Source of the DNA: Pseudonocardia sp. TRM90224 | GTDB lineage: Bacteria > Actinomycetota > Actinomycetes > Mycobacteriales > Pseudonocardiaceae | Direction: 5' to 3' | Assembly (NCBI RefSeq): GCF_021245725.1 | Contig: NZ_JAJGSX010000007.1 | Span: 310,001 to 374,000 of the forward strand | DNA length: 64,000 nt | Shown: positions 26,308-35,165 of the stretch, piece by piece | Layout of the letters: every line of letters starts with the position of its first letter | Numbering within the stretch: the stretch's first letter is position 1 | The notes under the pieces: generated by a model | What the model saw: only the letters and a program-made list of their open reading frames with translations | Database searches by the model: none | Told to the model about the DNA's origin: nothing | Made by a program: the position numbers and the translations under genes

Positions 26308-27365
26308 CGTTCATCGACCGCGCGGCGGCGCTCGCCGAGCTGCTGCCGCGACCGCTCGACCCGGTGCGCTCGATCAAACTCAAGATCAGCATCTTGCTGC
26401 TGTTCTCCGGTGCGGCCGGCCTCGTCTACCTCTACTACGAGTTCCGGTGGCAGCCGCCGGTGCCGATCACGCTGGTGACGGTGGCGATCGTGCTGGTCAC
26501 CGCGCAGGTGCTCGCGCACGGCATGACCCGGCCGATCCGGGAGATGATCGTCGCGGCGCGGGCCATGGCGCGCGGCGACTACACCCAGCGGGTCAGGGCG
26601 TCATCGCGCGACGAGGTGGGCGAGCTCGCCGCGGCCTTCAACCTGATGGCGGCCGATCTCGCAGCGGCCGACCAACAGCGACGTGAGCTGATCGCCAACG
26701 TCTCGCACGAGCTGCGCACGCCCATCGCGGCGCTGCAGGCCGTGCTGGAGAACGTCGTCGACGGGGTCGCCCGACCCGACCCCGCGACCCTGCGCACCGC
26801 GCTCTCGCAGACCGAACGCCTCGGACGGCTCGTGACGGAGCTGCTCGACCTCTCCCGCATCGACGCCGGGGCGCTCTCGCTCACGCCGGAGCTCTTCGAG
26901 CTCGCGCCGATGCTCGCCGACGCCGTCGCCGAGGCACGGGTCGCGGCCGACGTCATCGGGCGTGGGGTGGGCTTCCGCATCGACGTCGAGCCGCCTCGGC
27001 TCACCGCGCTCGCCGATCGCGGGCGGCTGCACCAGGTCGTGGTCAACCTGCTGGACAACGCGGCGCGGCACAGCCCGCCACATACGGACGTCCGGGTGAC
27101 CGGACGACATGAAGGGGGACGTCTCGTGCTGGAGGTACAAGACAGCGGACCGGGCATCGCGGTCGAGGACCGCGACCGGGTCTTCAACCGGTTCACCCGA
27201 GGGGAGCGGGCCGTGGGGGGCGGCACCGGGCTCGGGCTGGCCATCGCACGCTGGGTGGTCGACCTGCACGGCGGGCGTATCGGGGTGGTGGCGCCGGATG
27301 CCACGGCGGCGGCCGCGCCGCTTCCCGGGTGCCGGATCCGCGTGACCCTGCCGGGGCAGCCATGA
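26304..27365 (+). CDS. sensor histidine kinase
   Basis: A 353-residue membrane kinase: two membrane helices (about 26-46 and 53-72) with almost no periplasmic loop, HAMP domain (about 73-125), HisKA with phospho-accepting H135 in NVSHELRTP, and HATPase_c with NLLDNAARHSPPH (about 250-262), DSGPGI and GTGLGLAIARW. The tiny external loop suggests sensing in the membrane rather than of a soluble ligand. The next gene overlaps it (ATGA), so the DUF4173 protein belongs to the same unit and may be a signal input or target. Confidence 0.94.
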   Translation: MTFIDRAAALAELLPRPLDPVRSIKLKISILLLFSGAAGLVYLYYEFRWQPPVPITLVTVAIVLVTAQVLAHGMTRPIREMIVAARAMARGDYTQRVRASSRDEVGELAAAFNLMAADLAAADQQRRELIANVSHELRTPIAALQAVLENVVDGVARPDPATLRTALSQTERLGRLVTELLDLSRIDAGALSLTPELFELAPMLADAVAEARVAADVIGRGVGFRIDVEPPRLTALADRGRLHQVVVNLLDNAARHSPPHTDVRVTGRHEGGRLVLEVQDSGPGIAVEDRDRVFNRFTRGERAVGGGTGLGLAIARWVVDLHGGRIGVVAPDATAAAAPLPGCRIRVTLPGQP

Positions 27366-29089
27366 GCGCCGACGAGAAGCCGGAGCCGAGCACCGACGCC
27401 GAGGGGCCCGCAGAGGGATCCGACGAAAGACCGGCCGCCCTGGAAGGACCGGCGGAGCCGGTGCCAGCCTTGGCCCCGGGCGGGCAGAGCGTGTGGTCGG
27501 CCCCGCCGATGCCGGCAGCCGGCCGGCTCGCACTGAAGGTCGACCCGTCCGCACCTCCCGGTCCACCATTCGGCCCGCCGGTCGGCCCACCATCCGGCGC
27601 CGCGCCGCGCCACCCGGGACTGGGGCCGGCGGTCCCGTACCCGCCGCCACAGCCGCTGTTCGCGTGGTGGCCCCGCCCTGCGTCGCCGCCGTCGCGCCGC
27701 ATCCTCGGCTGTGCCGCGGCCGCAGGGGTCGTCGCTGCCATCGCGGTGCCCGAGGGCCGTGCCGGGGTGGGTTTCCTGGTGACCGCGCTGGTGATGACGG
27801 TAGCCTGGCTCGCGGTCGGCCGGCCGCAGCGCCCGACCCACGCCGCACTGCCCCACCTGCTGTGGGGCGTCGCCGCGGTCGGCCTCGTGGCTGTCACCGT
27901 GGTGCGCGACGCCGAGTGGCTCGCCGCGCTGTGCCTGCTCATGGCCTGCGTCGCCGGCTCGCTCGCCGTGGCCGGCCGCTCGTTCGCGACGGTGCTGGGT
28001 GGTGTCGTCGCAGTGCCGATCGCGGCGATGCGTGCCGTGCCGTGGACGGCACGCGGCCTGACGACGCTGCGGCACGGCGCGGGCGGCGTCCGGGTCCTGC
28101 TCTCGGTGCTCGCCGCCGTGGTGGTGCTCGTGGTGTTCGTGCCGCTGCTCGCCGCCGCCGACGCCGCGTTCGCCAGCCTCGTCGACGCCGTCGTCCCGAC
28201 CCTCGACCTGTCGTCGGCGATCCGGTGGGCCGTGCTGTTCGCCCTGGCCGCGCTCGGCGTGCTCGGCGCCTGCTTCGTGCTGGTGGCGCCGCCGCAACGG
28301 ACGGAACGGGCGGAACGGCCCACGCGGCTGCAGCTGCGGGACTGGGTCATCCCGGTCGGCGTGCTCGTGCTGCTCTTCGTCGTGTTCGTCGGCGTGCAGT
28401 TCGCGGCGCTCTTCGGCGGCGACGAGTACGTGCGGCGGACGACCGGCCCCTCCTACGCGGAGTACGCCCGCAGCGGCTTCGGCCAGCTGGTGGCGGTCAC
28501 GCTGCTCACGCTCGGGGTGCTCGTGCTCGCCATGCGGTTCGCACCGGCGACGACAGCGAAGGAGCGGCGCTGGAAGCGCACGCTGCTGGCGGTGCTCGTC
28601 GCGCTCACGCTGGTGATCATCGCGTCGGCGCTCAGCCGCATGTGGCTCTACCAGCAGGCGTACGGGTTCACCGTGCTCCGCCTGCTCGTGCTCACCTTCG
28701 AGCTGTGGCTGGGCCTGGGTTTCTTGCTGGTGCTGGTCGGGGTGCTCCGGCTGCGGCACGCGGGGCTCGCCCGCGGGATGCTCGCGGCCGGCGTCGCCGC
28801 CCTGCTCGGGCTGGCGGTGCTGAACCCGGAGGGTTTCATCGCCGAGCACAACATCGCGCGACTGGCGGACAGCGGCAAGGTCGACGTGGGGTACCTGAGC
28901 ACACTCTCGGCGGACGCCGTGCCGGCGCTGCAGCAGCTGCCCGAGCCGCACCGCACGTGCGCGCTGGGGACGATCGCGCAGCGGCTACCGGAGACCGACG
29001 ACTGGCGCAGCGCCAACATCGCCCGCGCGCAGGCGCGGGAGGCGCTGGCGGGCGCGGCCGCACCGAACTGCTCGGACGGCAGTCGCTGA
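27362..29089 (+). CDS. DUF4153/DUF4173 multi-pass membrane protein
   Basis: A 575-residue protein: about 90 residues of proline-rich cytoplasmic tail, then roughly twelve membrane helices. DAAFASLVDAVVP and GPSYAEYARSGFGQL are recognisable motifs of this family, and a C-terminal soluble segment (about 500-570, NPEGFIAEHNIARLADSGKVD) contains the most conserved sequence. The function is unknown; the gene starts inside the kinase stop (ATGA). Linkage to a two-component system suggests an envelope function under that system's control. Confidence 0.82.
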   Translation: MSADEKPEPSTDAEGPAEGSDERPAALEGPAEPVPALAPGGQSVWSAPPMPAAGRLALKVDPSAPPGPPFGPPVGPPSGAAPRHPGLGPAVPYPPPQPLFAWWPRPASPPSRRILGCAAAAGVVAAIAVPEGRAGVGFLVTALVMTVAWLAVGRPQRPTHAALPHLLWGVAAVGLVAVTVVRDAEWLAALCLLMACVAGSLAVAGRSFATVLGGVVAVPIAAMRAVPWTARGLTTLRHGAGGVRVLLSVLAAVVVLVVFVPLLAAADAAFASLVDAVVPTLDLSSAIRWAVLFALAALGVLGACFVLVAPPQRTERAERPTRLQLRDWVIPVGVLVLLFVVFVGVQFAALFGGDEYVRRTTGPSYAEYARSGFGQLVAVTLLTLGVLVLAMRFAPATTAKERRWKRTLLAVLVALTLVIIASALSRMWLYQQAYGFTVLRLLVLTFELWLGLGFLLVLVGVLRLRHAGLARGMLAAGVAALLGLAVLNPEGFIAEHNIARLADSGKVDVGYLSTLSADAVPALQQLPEPHRTCALGTIAQRLPETDDWRSANIARAQAREALAGAAAPNCSDGSR

Positions 29090-29150
29090 CCCGGCCGCAT
29101 GCCCCATCGTGCTCGGGGTGGGGGTCGGGCGGCCGCGCCCGGCACTCGGT

Positions 29151-30026
29151 CTAGTTGAGGCGCAGCTCGGCGGCGGCCTTCACCGTGTCGGACTGGTGCT
29201 TGAGCACCACGCCGAGCGTCGCGCGGACGGCGTCGTCGTCGAGGGTGTCCATGCCGAGCGCGAGCAGCGTGCGTCCCCAGTCGATCGTCTCGGCGACGGA
29301 CGGCGACTTGCGCAGCTCCAGCCCGCGCAGCACCCGGACCGTGCGGACGAGCGCGTCGACGAGCGCCTCGGCGAGCTCCGGCACGCGCGAGAGCACGATG
29401 CGCCGCTCCAGCTCCGCGTCGGGGAAATCGAGGTGCAGGAAGAGGCAGCGGCGCTTGAGCGCCTCCGACAGCTCACGCGTCGAGTTGGAGGTGAGCAGCG
29501 CGAACGGGCGGCGGGTCGCCGTGATCGTGCCCATCTCCGGGACGGTCACCTGGAAGTCGGAAAGCACCTCCAGCAACAGTCCCTCGACCTCGACGTCGGC
29601 CTTGTCGATCTCGTCGACGAGCAGGACGGTCGGGTCGGGGCGGCTGATCGCCGTGAGCAGCGGGCGCGGGAGCAGGAACTCCTCGGAGAAGACGTCGTCG
29701 CGCGTCTCGTCCCACGACTCCTTGCCCTGGCCCGCGGTGATCCGCAGCAGCTGCTTCGCATGGTTCCACTCGTAGAGCGCCCGTGCCTCGTCGATGCCCT
29801 CGTAGCACTGCAGCCGGACTAGCCCCGATCCGGTGCACTCCGCGACGGCCTTGGCGAGCTCGGTCTTGCCGACCCCGGCCGGGCCCTCGACGAGCAGCGG
29901 CTTGCCCAACCGGTCGGCGAGGAACACGGTCGTCGCGACGGCCGTCGAGGCCAGGTAGCCGACGCCGGCCAGCCGCTCGGCGACGTCCGCGACCGAGCCG
30001 AACATCGGTGTCTGGTTGGGGCTCAC
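29151..30026 (-). CDS. MoxR family AAA ATPase
   Basis: A 291-residue AAA+ ATPase with Walker A GPAGVGKT (48-55), Walker B VLLVDEID (about 134-141), sensor 1 in LLTSNSTRE and arginine-finger region in LKRRCLF. MoxR proteins act as chaperones that activate or mature complexes together with VWA proteins. The partner VWA protein is encoded at 24061-25494. The start is GTG at 30026. The convergent DUF4173 gene ends 62 nt away. Confidence 0.92.
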   Translation of the reverse strand: MSPNQTPMFGSVADVAERLAGVGYLASTAVATTVFLADRLGKPLLVEGPAGVGKTELAKAVAECTGSGLVRLQCYEGIDEARALYEWNHAKQLLRITAGQGKESWDETRDDVFSEEFLLPRPLLTAISRPDPTVLLVDEIDKADVEVEGLLLEVLSDFQVTVPEMGTITATRRPFALLTSNSTRELSEALKRRCLFLHLDFPDAELERRIVLSRVPELAEALVDALVRTVRVLRGLELRKSPSVAETIDWGRTLLALGMDTLDDDAVRATLGVVLKHQSDTVKAAAELRLN

Positions 30027-30165
30027 GGCGCCATCCTGCCCTGCGTCCTGCCGATCCGCCCAGCCTGCAGCCCACCCGGAAGGAGTGAGCCGGGTCGCTC
30101 CACCGATGCGGAGACGGCGGTGCCCCACCCGGCACCCTGTCGGTGCGGTCGGCCACCATGGGTCC

Positions 30166-32256
30166 GTGACGACGACCGAGCGGGAACTCCGCGACCGCGC
30201 CGAGGACGTGCTGGCCACGCTCGCCGGAGCGGGAGCCCGGCTGCGCGAGGACCAGTGGACCGCCATCCACGCGCTCGTGGCGCAGCGGCGGCGAGCGCTC
30301 GTCGTCCAGCGCACCGGGTGGGGCAAGTCGGCCGTGTACTTCGTGGCGACGGCGCTGCTGCGGGCGTCGGGGGCCGGGCCGACGGTGATCGTCTCGCCGC
30401 TGCTGGCGCTGATGCGCAACCAGATTGACGCCGCGCAGCGGGCCGGGATCAGAGCCGTCACCGTCAACTCCGCCAACACGTCCGACTGGGAGCGCACCTA
30501 CGCCGCGGTCGCCGACGGCGAGGTCGACGTGCTGCTCGTCAGCCCCGAACGGCTGAACAACCCCGACTTCCGCGACCGCGTGCTGCCCCGGCTCACCGCG
30601 AGCGCCGGCATGCTCGTCGTCGACGAAGCGCACTGCATCTCCGATTGGGGCCACGACTTCCGCCCCGATTACCGCAGGCTCCGCGCGCTGATCAACGACC
30701 TGCCCGAGGGCATCCCGGTGCTCGCGACCACCGCAACCGCCAACGACCGCGTGGTCGTCGACGTCACCGAGCAGCTGGGACTAGCGGCGGGCGAGCCGCT
30801 GGTGCTTCGTGGCTCGCTCGACCGGGAGAGCCTGCGGCTCTCGGTGGTCCGGCTGGCGACCCCGGCGCAGCGGCTGGGCTGGCTGGCCGCGCACCTCGAC
30901 GACCTGCCGGGCGCCGGCATCATCTACACGCTGACGATCGCAGGGGCCGAGGAGGTCGCCGATTTCCTGCGCGAGCGCGGCTACCCCGTCGCGTCCTACA
31001 GCGGCAAGACCGAGCCGGAGGAGCGCCTCGCCGCCGAGGGCGACCTGCTCGCCAACCGGGTCAAGGCGCTGGTCGCGACCAGCGCGCTCGGAATGGGCTT
31101 CGACAAGCCCGACCTGGGGTTCGTCGTGCACCTCGGCGCGCCGGCCTCCCCGGTGGCGTACTACCAGCAGATCGGACGCGCCGGACGCGCCGTCGAGCGG
31201 GCCGAGGTCGTGCTGCTGCCCGGCCACGAGGACCGCGACATCTGGGCGTACTTCGCGTCGCTCGCGTTCCCGCCGGAGCCGCTGGTGCGCCAGACGCTGC
31301 AGGTGCTCGACGCCGCTGAGGGCCCGCTCTCGACCGCCGCGATCGAGACCAGGGTCGATCTCTCCCGCACCCGGCTGGAGATGCTGCTCAAGGTGCTCGA
31401 CAGCGACGGAGCCGCGAAGCGCGTCAAGGGCGGGTGGATCAGCACCGGCGAGTCGTGGGTCTACGACAGGGAGCGCCACCAGCGGATCGCCGAGGCCCGC
31501 AAGGCCGAGCAGCAGGCGATGCTGGCCTACATCGCGTCCGACGAGTGCCGCCTCGCATTCCTGCGCCGCCAGCTCGACGACCCGCAGGCCGGTCCGTGCG
31601 GGCGGTGCGACAACTGCGCGGGTGCGGCGTGGAGCAGCGACGTCGACGCGAGCGCCACAGCGGCGGCGGGCGAGCGGCTCGCGAAGCCCGGTGTGGAGGT
31701 GCCGCCGCGCAAGCAGTGGCCGAGCGGGATGGCCGAGCTGGACGTCCCGGCGTCCGGGCGCATCCCGGCCGCGGAGCTCGCCGAGACCGGACGGGTCATC
31801 GGCAGGCTCTCCGACATCGGCTGGGGCACGCGCCTGCGCGAGCTCACGCAGGGCGAGGACGCCCCGATCCCGAAGGACGTGCTCGACGCGTGCGTGCGGG
31901 TGCTCGCCGGTTGGGGCTGGGAGGAGCGGCCCGTCGGCGTCGTGGGGATCGGTTCCCGCACCCGTCCGCACCAGCTCGACCACCTCTCCCGGCGGATCTC
32001 GGAGATCGGCAGGCTGCCGCTGCTCGGGATGCTGGAGCCCGTCGGCGGGCGGCCGGAGGCGCACGCGAACTCGGCCCAGCGGCTCGCCGCGGTGTGGGGC
32101 GCGTTCGCCCAGCCGGGTTTTGCTGTGCCGCAGGGCCCGGTGCTGCTCATCGACGACGTGATCGACACCGGCTGGACGATGACGGTCGCGGCCCGGCTGC
32201 TGCGGCAGGCCGGCGCCACCGCGGTGCTGCCGCTCGCGCTGGCGCTCGCAGGCTGA
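30166..32256 (+). CDS. RecQ-family DNA helicase with C-terminal phosphoribosyltransferase-like domain
   Basis: A 696-residue fusion. The helicase part has Walker A TGWGKS (50-55), motif II VVDEAHCISDWGHDFRPDY, SAT-like ATTATA, motif V/VI ATSALGMGFDKPD and YYQQIGRAGRA, and a zinc site ending CGRCDNC (about 480). The last 130 residues resemble a type I phosphoribosyltransferase, with the PRPP-loop signature LLIDDVIDTGWT at about 660-671. The helicase should unwind DNA 3' to 5'. The role of the PRTase-like domain is unknown. The start is GTG at 30166, which removes an arginine-rich leader. Confidence 0.9.
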   Translation: MTTTERELRDRAEDVLATLAGAGARLREDQWTAIHALVAQRRRALVVQRTGWGKSAVYFVATALLRASGAGPTVIVSPLLALMRNQIDAAQRAGIRAVTVNSANTSDWERTYAAVADGEVDVLLVSPERLNNPDFRDRVLPRLTASAGMLVVDEAHCISDWGHDFRPDYRRLRALINDLPEGIPVLATTATANDRVVVDVTEQLGLAAGEPLVLRGSLDRESLRLSVVRLATPAQRLGWLAAHLDDLPGAGIIYTLTIAGAEEVADFLRERGYPVASYSGKTEPEERLAAEGDLLANRVKALVATSALGMGFDKPDLGFVVHLGAPASPVAYYQQIGRAGRAVERAEVVLLPGHEDRDIWAYFASLAFPPEPLVRQTLQVLDAAEGPLSTAAIETRVDLSRTRLEMLLKVLDSDGAAKRVKGGWISTGESWVYDRERHQRIAEARKAEQQAMLAYIASDECRLAFLRRQLDDPQAGPCGRCDNCAGAAWSSDVDASATAAAGERLAKPGVEVPPRKQWPSGMAELDVPASGRIPAAELAETGRVIGRLSDIGWGTRLRELTQGEDAPIPKDVLDACVRVLAGWGWEERPVGVVGIGSRTRPHQLDHLSRRISEIGRLPLLGMLEPVGGRPEAHANSAQRLAAVWGAFAQPGFAVPQGPVLLIDDVIDTGWTMTVAARLLRQAGATAVLPLALALAG

Positions 32257-32276
32257 GCAGGTCGGGCCCGGCCAAG

Positions 32277-32289
32277 TTACCGCCGGTAA
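32277..32289. promoter_or_regulatory. 13-bp palindromic operator candidate
   Basis: TTACCG-C-CGGTAA is a perfect inverted repeat 15 nt upstream of the DDN-type gene start, overlapping its probable promoter. This shape is typical of TetR-family operators in actinobacteria. No regulator gene is adjacent, so the binder would act in trans; the TetR gene at 22917 is one candidate. Confidence 0.5.
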
Positions 32290-32303
32290 GTTAGACTGGG
32301 CCG

Positions 32304-32741
32304 ATGCCCCACGACCTCGCACTCAAGGCCATGAACGCCGTCCACCGGCTGATGCTGGGTGCCTCCGGCGGCAAGCTCGGGTGGGACGCCGGCGGCATGC
32401 CGGTTCTCGAGCTCACCACCGTCGGACGCAAGAGCGGGCAGCGCCGCGCTGTCATGCTCACCTCCCCGTTGCAGGAGGGCGACCGGATCGTGGTCGTCGC
32501 CTCCCGCGGTGGCGACGACCACCACCCGGCGTGGTTCCTCAACCTGCGCGACGAGCCGAACGTCGAGGTTGCGTACCGGGGTGGCCCCAAGCGACCGATG
32601 ATCGCCCGCATCGCCGCCCCCGACGAGCGGGCCCGCATGTGGCCCACGGTCACGAAGCGCTATCGCGGCTACGCCGGCTACCAGCGGCGCACCGAGCGGG
32701 AGATCCCGCTGGTCGTGCTGGAGCCGGTGCCGACCGCCTGA
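32304..32741 (+). CDS. DDN-type nitroreductase/quinone reductase family protein (DUF385)
   Basis: A 145-residue flavin-fold protein of the deazaflavin-dependent nitroreductase family, which uses F420H2 as hydride donor. LELTTVGRKSGQRRAVML (about 34-51), VVASRGGDDHHPAWFLNL (about 65-82) and PNVEVAYRG are the family signature. M. tuberculosis Ddn activates pretomanid and reduces quinones. The upstream 13-bp palindrome indicates regulation. The ATG at 32304 is the only suitable start. Confidence 0.9.
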   Translation: MPHDLALKAMNAVHRLMLGASGGKLGWDAGGMPVLELTTVGRKSGQRRAVMLTSPLQEGDRIVVVASRGGDDHHPAWFLNLRDEPNVEVAYRGGPKRPMIARIAAPDERARMWPTVTKRYRGYAGYQRRTEREIPLVVLEPVPTA

Positions 32742-32775
32742 CGTCTCCCGGCGTGACCTCCGGTCGGGCGGAGGA

Positions 32776-33981
32776 TCACGTGACGGGCGCGTGCCATGTC
32801 GTCAACACCCGCGCGCTCGGGGTCGCCACCACGGCCGAGCCCGGCGCCACGGTGACGGGCAGCGGGCGCGGCGCAACCACGAGGCCGAGGTCGGCGGCCT
32901 GCGGGGAACCCGCCGCTTCCCATTCCGCAAGCGCGAGGAGCATCCGCTCCGCGGGCCCGCGGCCGTCGATCCCGAACGCCCGCACCGCGGAGGTGTCACC
33001 GGTCGCGGCGGCCAGCGCAACACCGCGCCCCGGCCCGACGAGCGCAACTCCCGCGTGGGTCGGGCCGACCGCGAACATGCTCTCGGCGAGCAGACCCGCC
33101 GGCTGGTTCGCGCTCAGCCGGACCATCCGCGGATCGTTGAGCGCCAACCACAGCCCGAACCCGTCCCAGACGTCCCGCGGGCCCAGCGGCACCGGCGAGC
33201 CGCGCACCGGCCCCGGCGCGGCCAACGCCGCGATCACGTCCGCGGGATCGGGGACGGTCTCGGCGTCCTCCGGCAGGAGCATCGCCAGCTCGTCGCCGAG
33301 CATGACCGTGGTGTCCGGGCCGGCGCCGATGCCGCGCAGCCTGATGAACGCGCACCCCCGCACCGAGTCGCTGTAGAGCAGGCCGTCCGTGCCGAGGTCC
33401 AGCGACACCGACAGCTGGCTGCCCCGCACCGCGAGCGGCAGCAGCAACCTGCCGCCGGCGGAGAGCTGTGCCACCCACTCCGGACGCACGTCGGAGCTGC
33501 CGACGGTCAGCACGATCCGGTCGTACGGCGCGTTCTCCGCGTATCCGAGCGCGCCGTCGGCGCAGACCAGCCGCACCCCGCTGACCCCGGCCGCAGCGAG
33601 GTGGCGCTCCGCGGAGTCGATCAGCTCCTGGTCGATGTCGACGGCGGTCACCGAGCCGGTCGGGCCGACCATCCTGGCCATCAGCGCCGCGTTGTACCCG
33701 GTGCCGGCGCCGATCTCCAGCACCCGGTGGCCGGGGCGGACCGCGAGCTGCTCCAGCATGATCGCCATCATCGACGGCTGCGACGCCGAGCTGGTCGCGA
33801 CGCCGTCGACGAGCTGCACGGCAACCGCCTCGTCGGCGTAGGCCATCTCGATCGGGAAGTCGGGGACGAACAGGTGCCGTGGCACGTTGCGGAACGCATC
33901 CTCGACCGTTGAGCTGACGACCCGGCCCGAGTCGCACAAAGCGGCCACCATGCGGGATCGGGCACGCTCGGCAGTCGTCAT
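32776..33981 (-). CDS. protein-L-isoaspartate methyltransferase-like SAM methyltransferase
   Basis: A 401-residue protein with an N-terminal PCMT fold (about 1-215) and an extra domain. FRNVPRHLFVPDF and the SAM-binding VLEIGAGTGYNAAL (87-100) are PCMT signatures. The last 185 residues are a less conserved domain also seen in actinobacterial modifying enzymes such as FxLD-system methyltransferases. No FxLD-type precursor peptide is seen nearby. Substrate unknown: protein isoaspartyl repair or peptide modification. The ATG at 33981 (MTTAERARS) is preferred to 34017. Confidence 0.8.
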   Translation of the reverse strand: MTTAERARSRMVAALCDSGRVVSSTVEDAFRNVPRHLFVPDFPIEMAYADEAVAVQLVDGVATSSASQPSMMAIMLEQLAVRPGHRVLEIGAGTGYNAALMARMVGPTGSVTAVDIDQELIDSAERHLAAAGVSGVRLVCADGALGYAENAPYDRIVLTVGSSDVRPEWVAQLSAGGRLLLPLAVRGSQLSVSLDLGTDGLLYSDSVRGCAFIRLRGIGAGPDTTVMLGDELAMLLPEDAETVPDPADVIAALAAPGPVRGSPVPLGPRDVWDGFGLWLALNDPRMVRLSANQPAGLLAESMFAVGPTHAGVALVGPGRGVALAAATGDTSAVRAFGIDGRGPAERMLLALAEWEAAGSPQAADLGLVVAPRPLPVTVAPGSAVVATPSARVLTTWHAPVT

Positions 33982-34040
33982 CACGCCGAGTGTGACGGCG
34001 TGCACAGCCGACGACAAGCGGAGGCCGAGCCCCTGCCGGC

Positions 34041-35165
34041 TCAGCTGTCGATCAGCGGCACCAGGTCGTCGGCATGAACCACTTCCCGGCGCTGCTCAGG
34101 CGGCAGCTCGCGGCTGCGCCGCCCGATGAGGTCGGGCAGCTCACCGGCGTCGAACCCGACCACGCCGCGGGCCACCACGGCGCCGGTCGGGCCGACGAGG
34201 TCGACGACGTCACCTGCGACGAAGTCGCCGGAGATCCCGTGGATACCGGCGGCGAGCAGCGAACGGCGGCGCCCGATCACGGCGGCGACGGCCCCGGCGT
34301 CGAGCATCAGCGAGCCGCGCACGTCGGCGGCGTGGCGCAACCAGAACCGCCGCGCCGACATGCGCCTACCCGAAGGGCGGAACGCGGTGCCGACCTTCGG
34401 CCCGTCGACGCCCGTCTCCAGCGCGGCCGCAACGTCCTCCGCCGCGGCGAGCAGCACCGGGATGCCGGCAGCGGCGGCCATCGCGGCCGCCGTGATCTTC
34501 GTGGCCATCCCGCCGGTGCCGAGGCTGCCCGCGCCGGGCCGCGCGACGGTGACCGCCTCCAGGTCCGTCGGCGCGTCGACGTCGGTGAGCAGTCGGGCGC
34601 CCGGCCGGCGCGGGTCGCCGTCGTAGAGCCCGTCGACGTCCGAGAGCAGCACCAGCGCGTCGGCCCCGATCAGGTGCGCCACCAGCGCGGCGAGCCGGTC
34701 GTTGTCGCCCACGCGGATCTCGTCGGTCGCCACCGTGTCGTTCTCGTTCACGACCGGCAGCACCCCGAGCCCGAGCAACCGCTCCAGGGTGCGCTGGGCG
34801 TTGCGATAGTGGGCACGACGGATCATGTCGTCGGCGGTGAGCAGCACCTGGCCGATCGACTGGCCGTGACGCGCGAACGATGCCCCGTACGCCTGCGCGA
34901 GCAGCAGCTGCCCGACCGCGGCGGCTGCCTGCTGGGTCGCGAGGTCACGGGGGCGGCGGGCTAGCCCGAGCGGGGCCAGCCCGGCCGCGATCGCCCCGGA
35001 TGAGACGAGCACAACCTGACTGCCCGCGGCCGACCTGGCCGCCAGTGCGTCGACGAGCGCATCTAGCCGCTGCGGGTCGAGTCCTCCGGTGAGGCTGGTC
35101 AGCGACGACGAGCCGACCTTCACCACGACCCGCCGTGCGGCGGCGAGCTGCGCCCGTGCGCTCAT
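34041..35165 (-). CDS. proB: glutamate 5-kinase
   Basis: A 374-residue two-domain enzyme: amino-acid kinase (about 8-260) and C-terminal PUA domain (about 280-370). It phosphorylates glutamate in the first step of proline synthesis. [33 protein letters not shown] and [12 protein letters not shown] are the kinase signatures. Its start ATG overlaps the obg stop (ATGA). proA, the next pathway gene, is not in this window. Confidence 0.96.
   Translation of the reverse strand: MSARAQLAAARRVVVKVGSSSLTSLTGGLDPQRLDALVDALAARSAAGSQVVLVSSGAIAAGLAPLGLARRPRDLATQQAAAAVGQLLLAQAYGASFARHGQSIGQVLLTADDMIRRAHYRNAQRTLERLLGLGVLPVVNENDTVATDEIRVGDNDRLAALVAHLIGADALVLLSDVDGLYDGDPRRPGARLLTDVDAPTDLEAVTVARPGAGSLGTGGMATKITAAAMAAAAGIPVLLAAAEDVAAALETGVDGPKVGTAFRPSGRRMSARRFWLRHAADVRGSLMLDAGAVAAVIGRRRSLLAAGIHGISGDFVAGDVVDLVGPTGAVVARGVVGFDAGELPDLIGRRSRELPPEQRREVVHADDLVPLIDS

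Noticed and set aside
26579..28951. 790-codon minus-strand frame opposite the kinase and DUF4173 genes
   Set aside because: Histidine-, arginine- and glutamate-rich shadow of two well-supported coupled genes.
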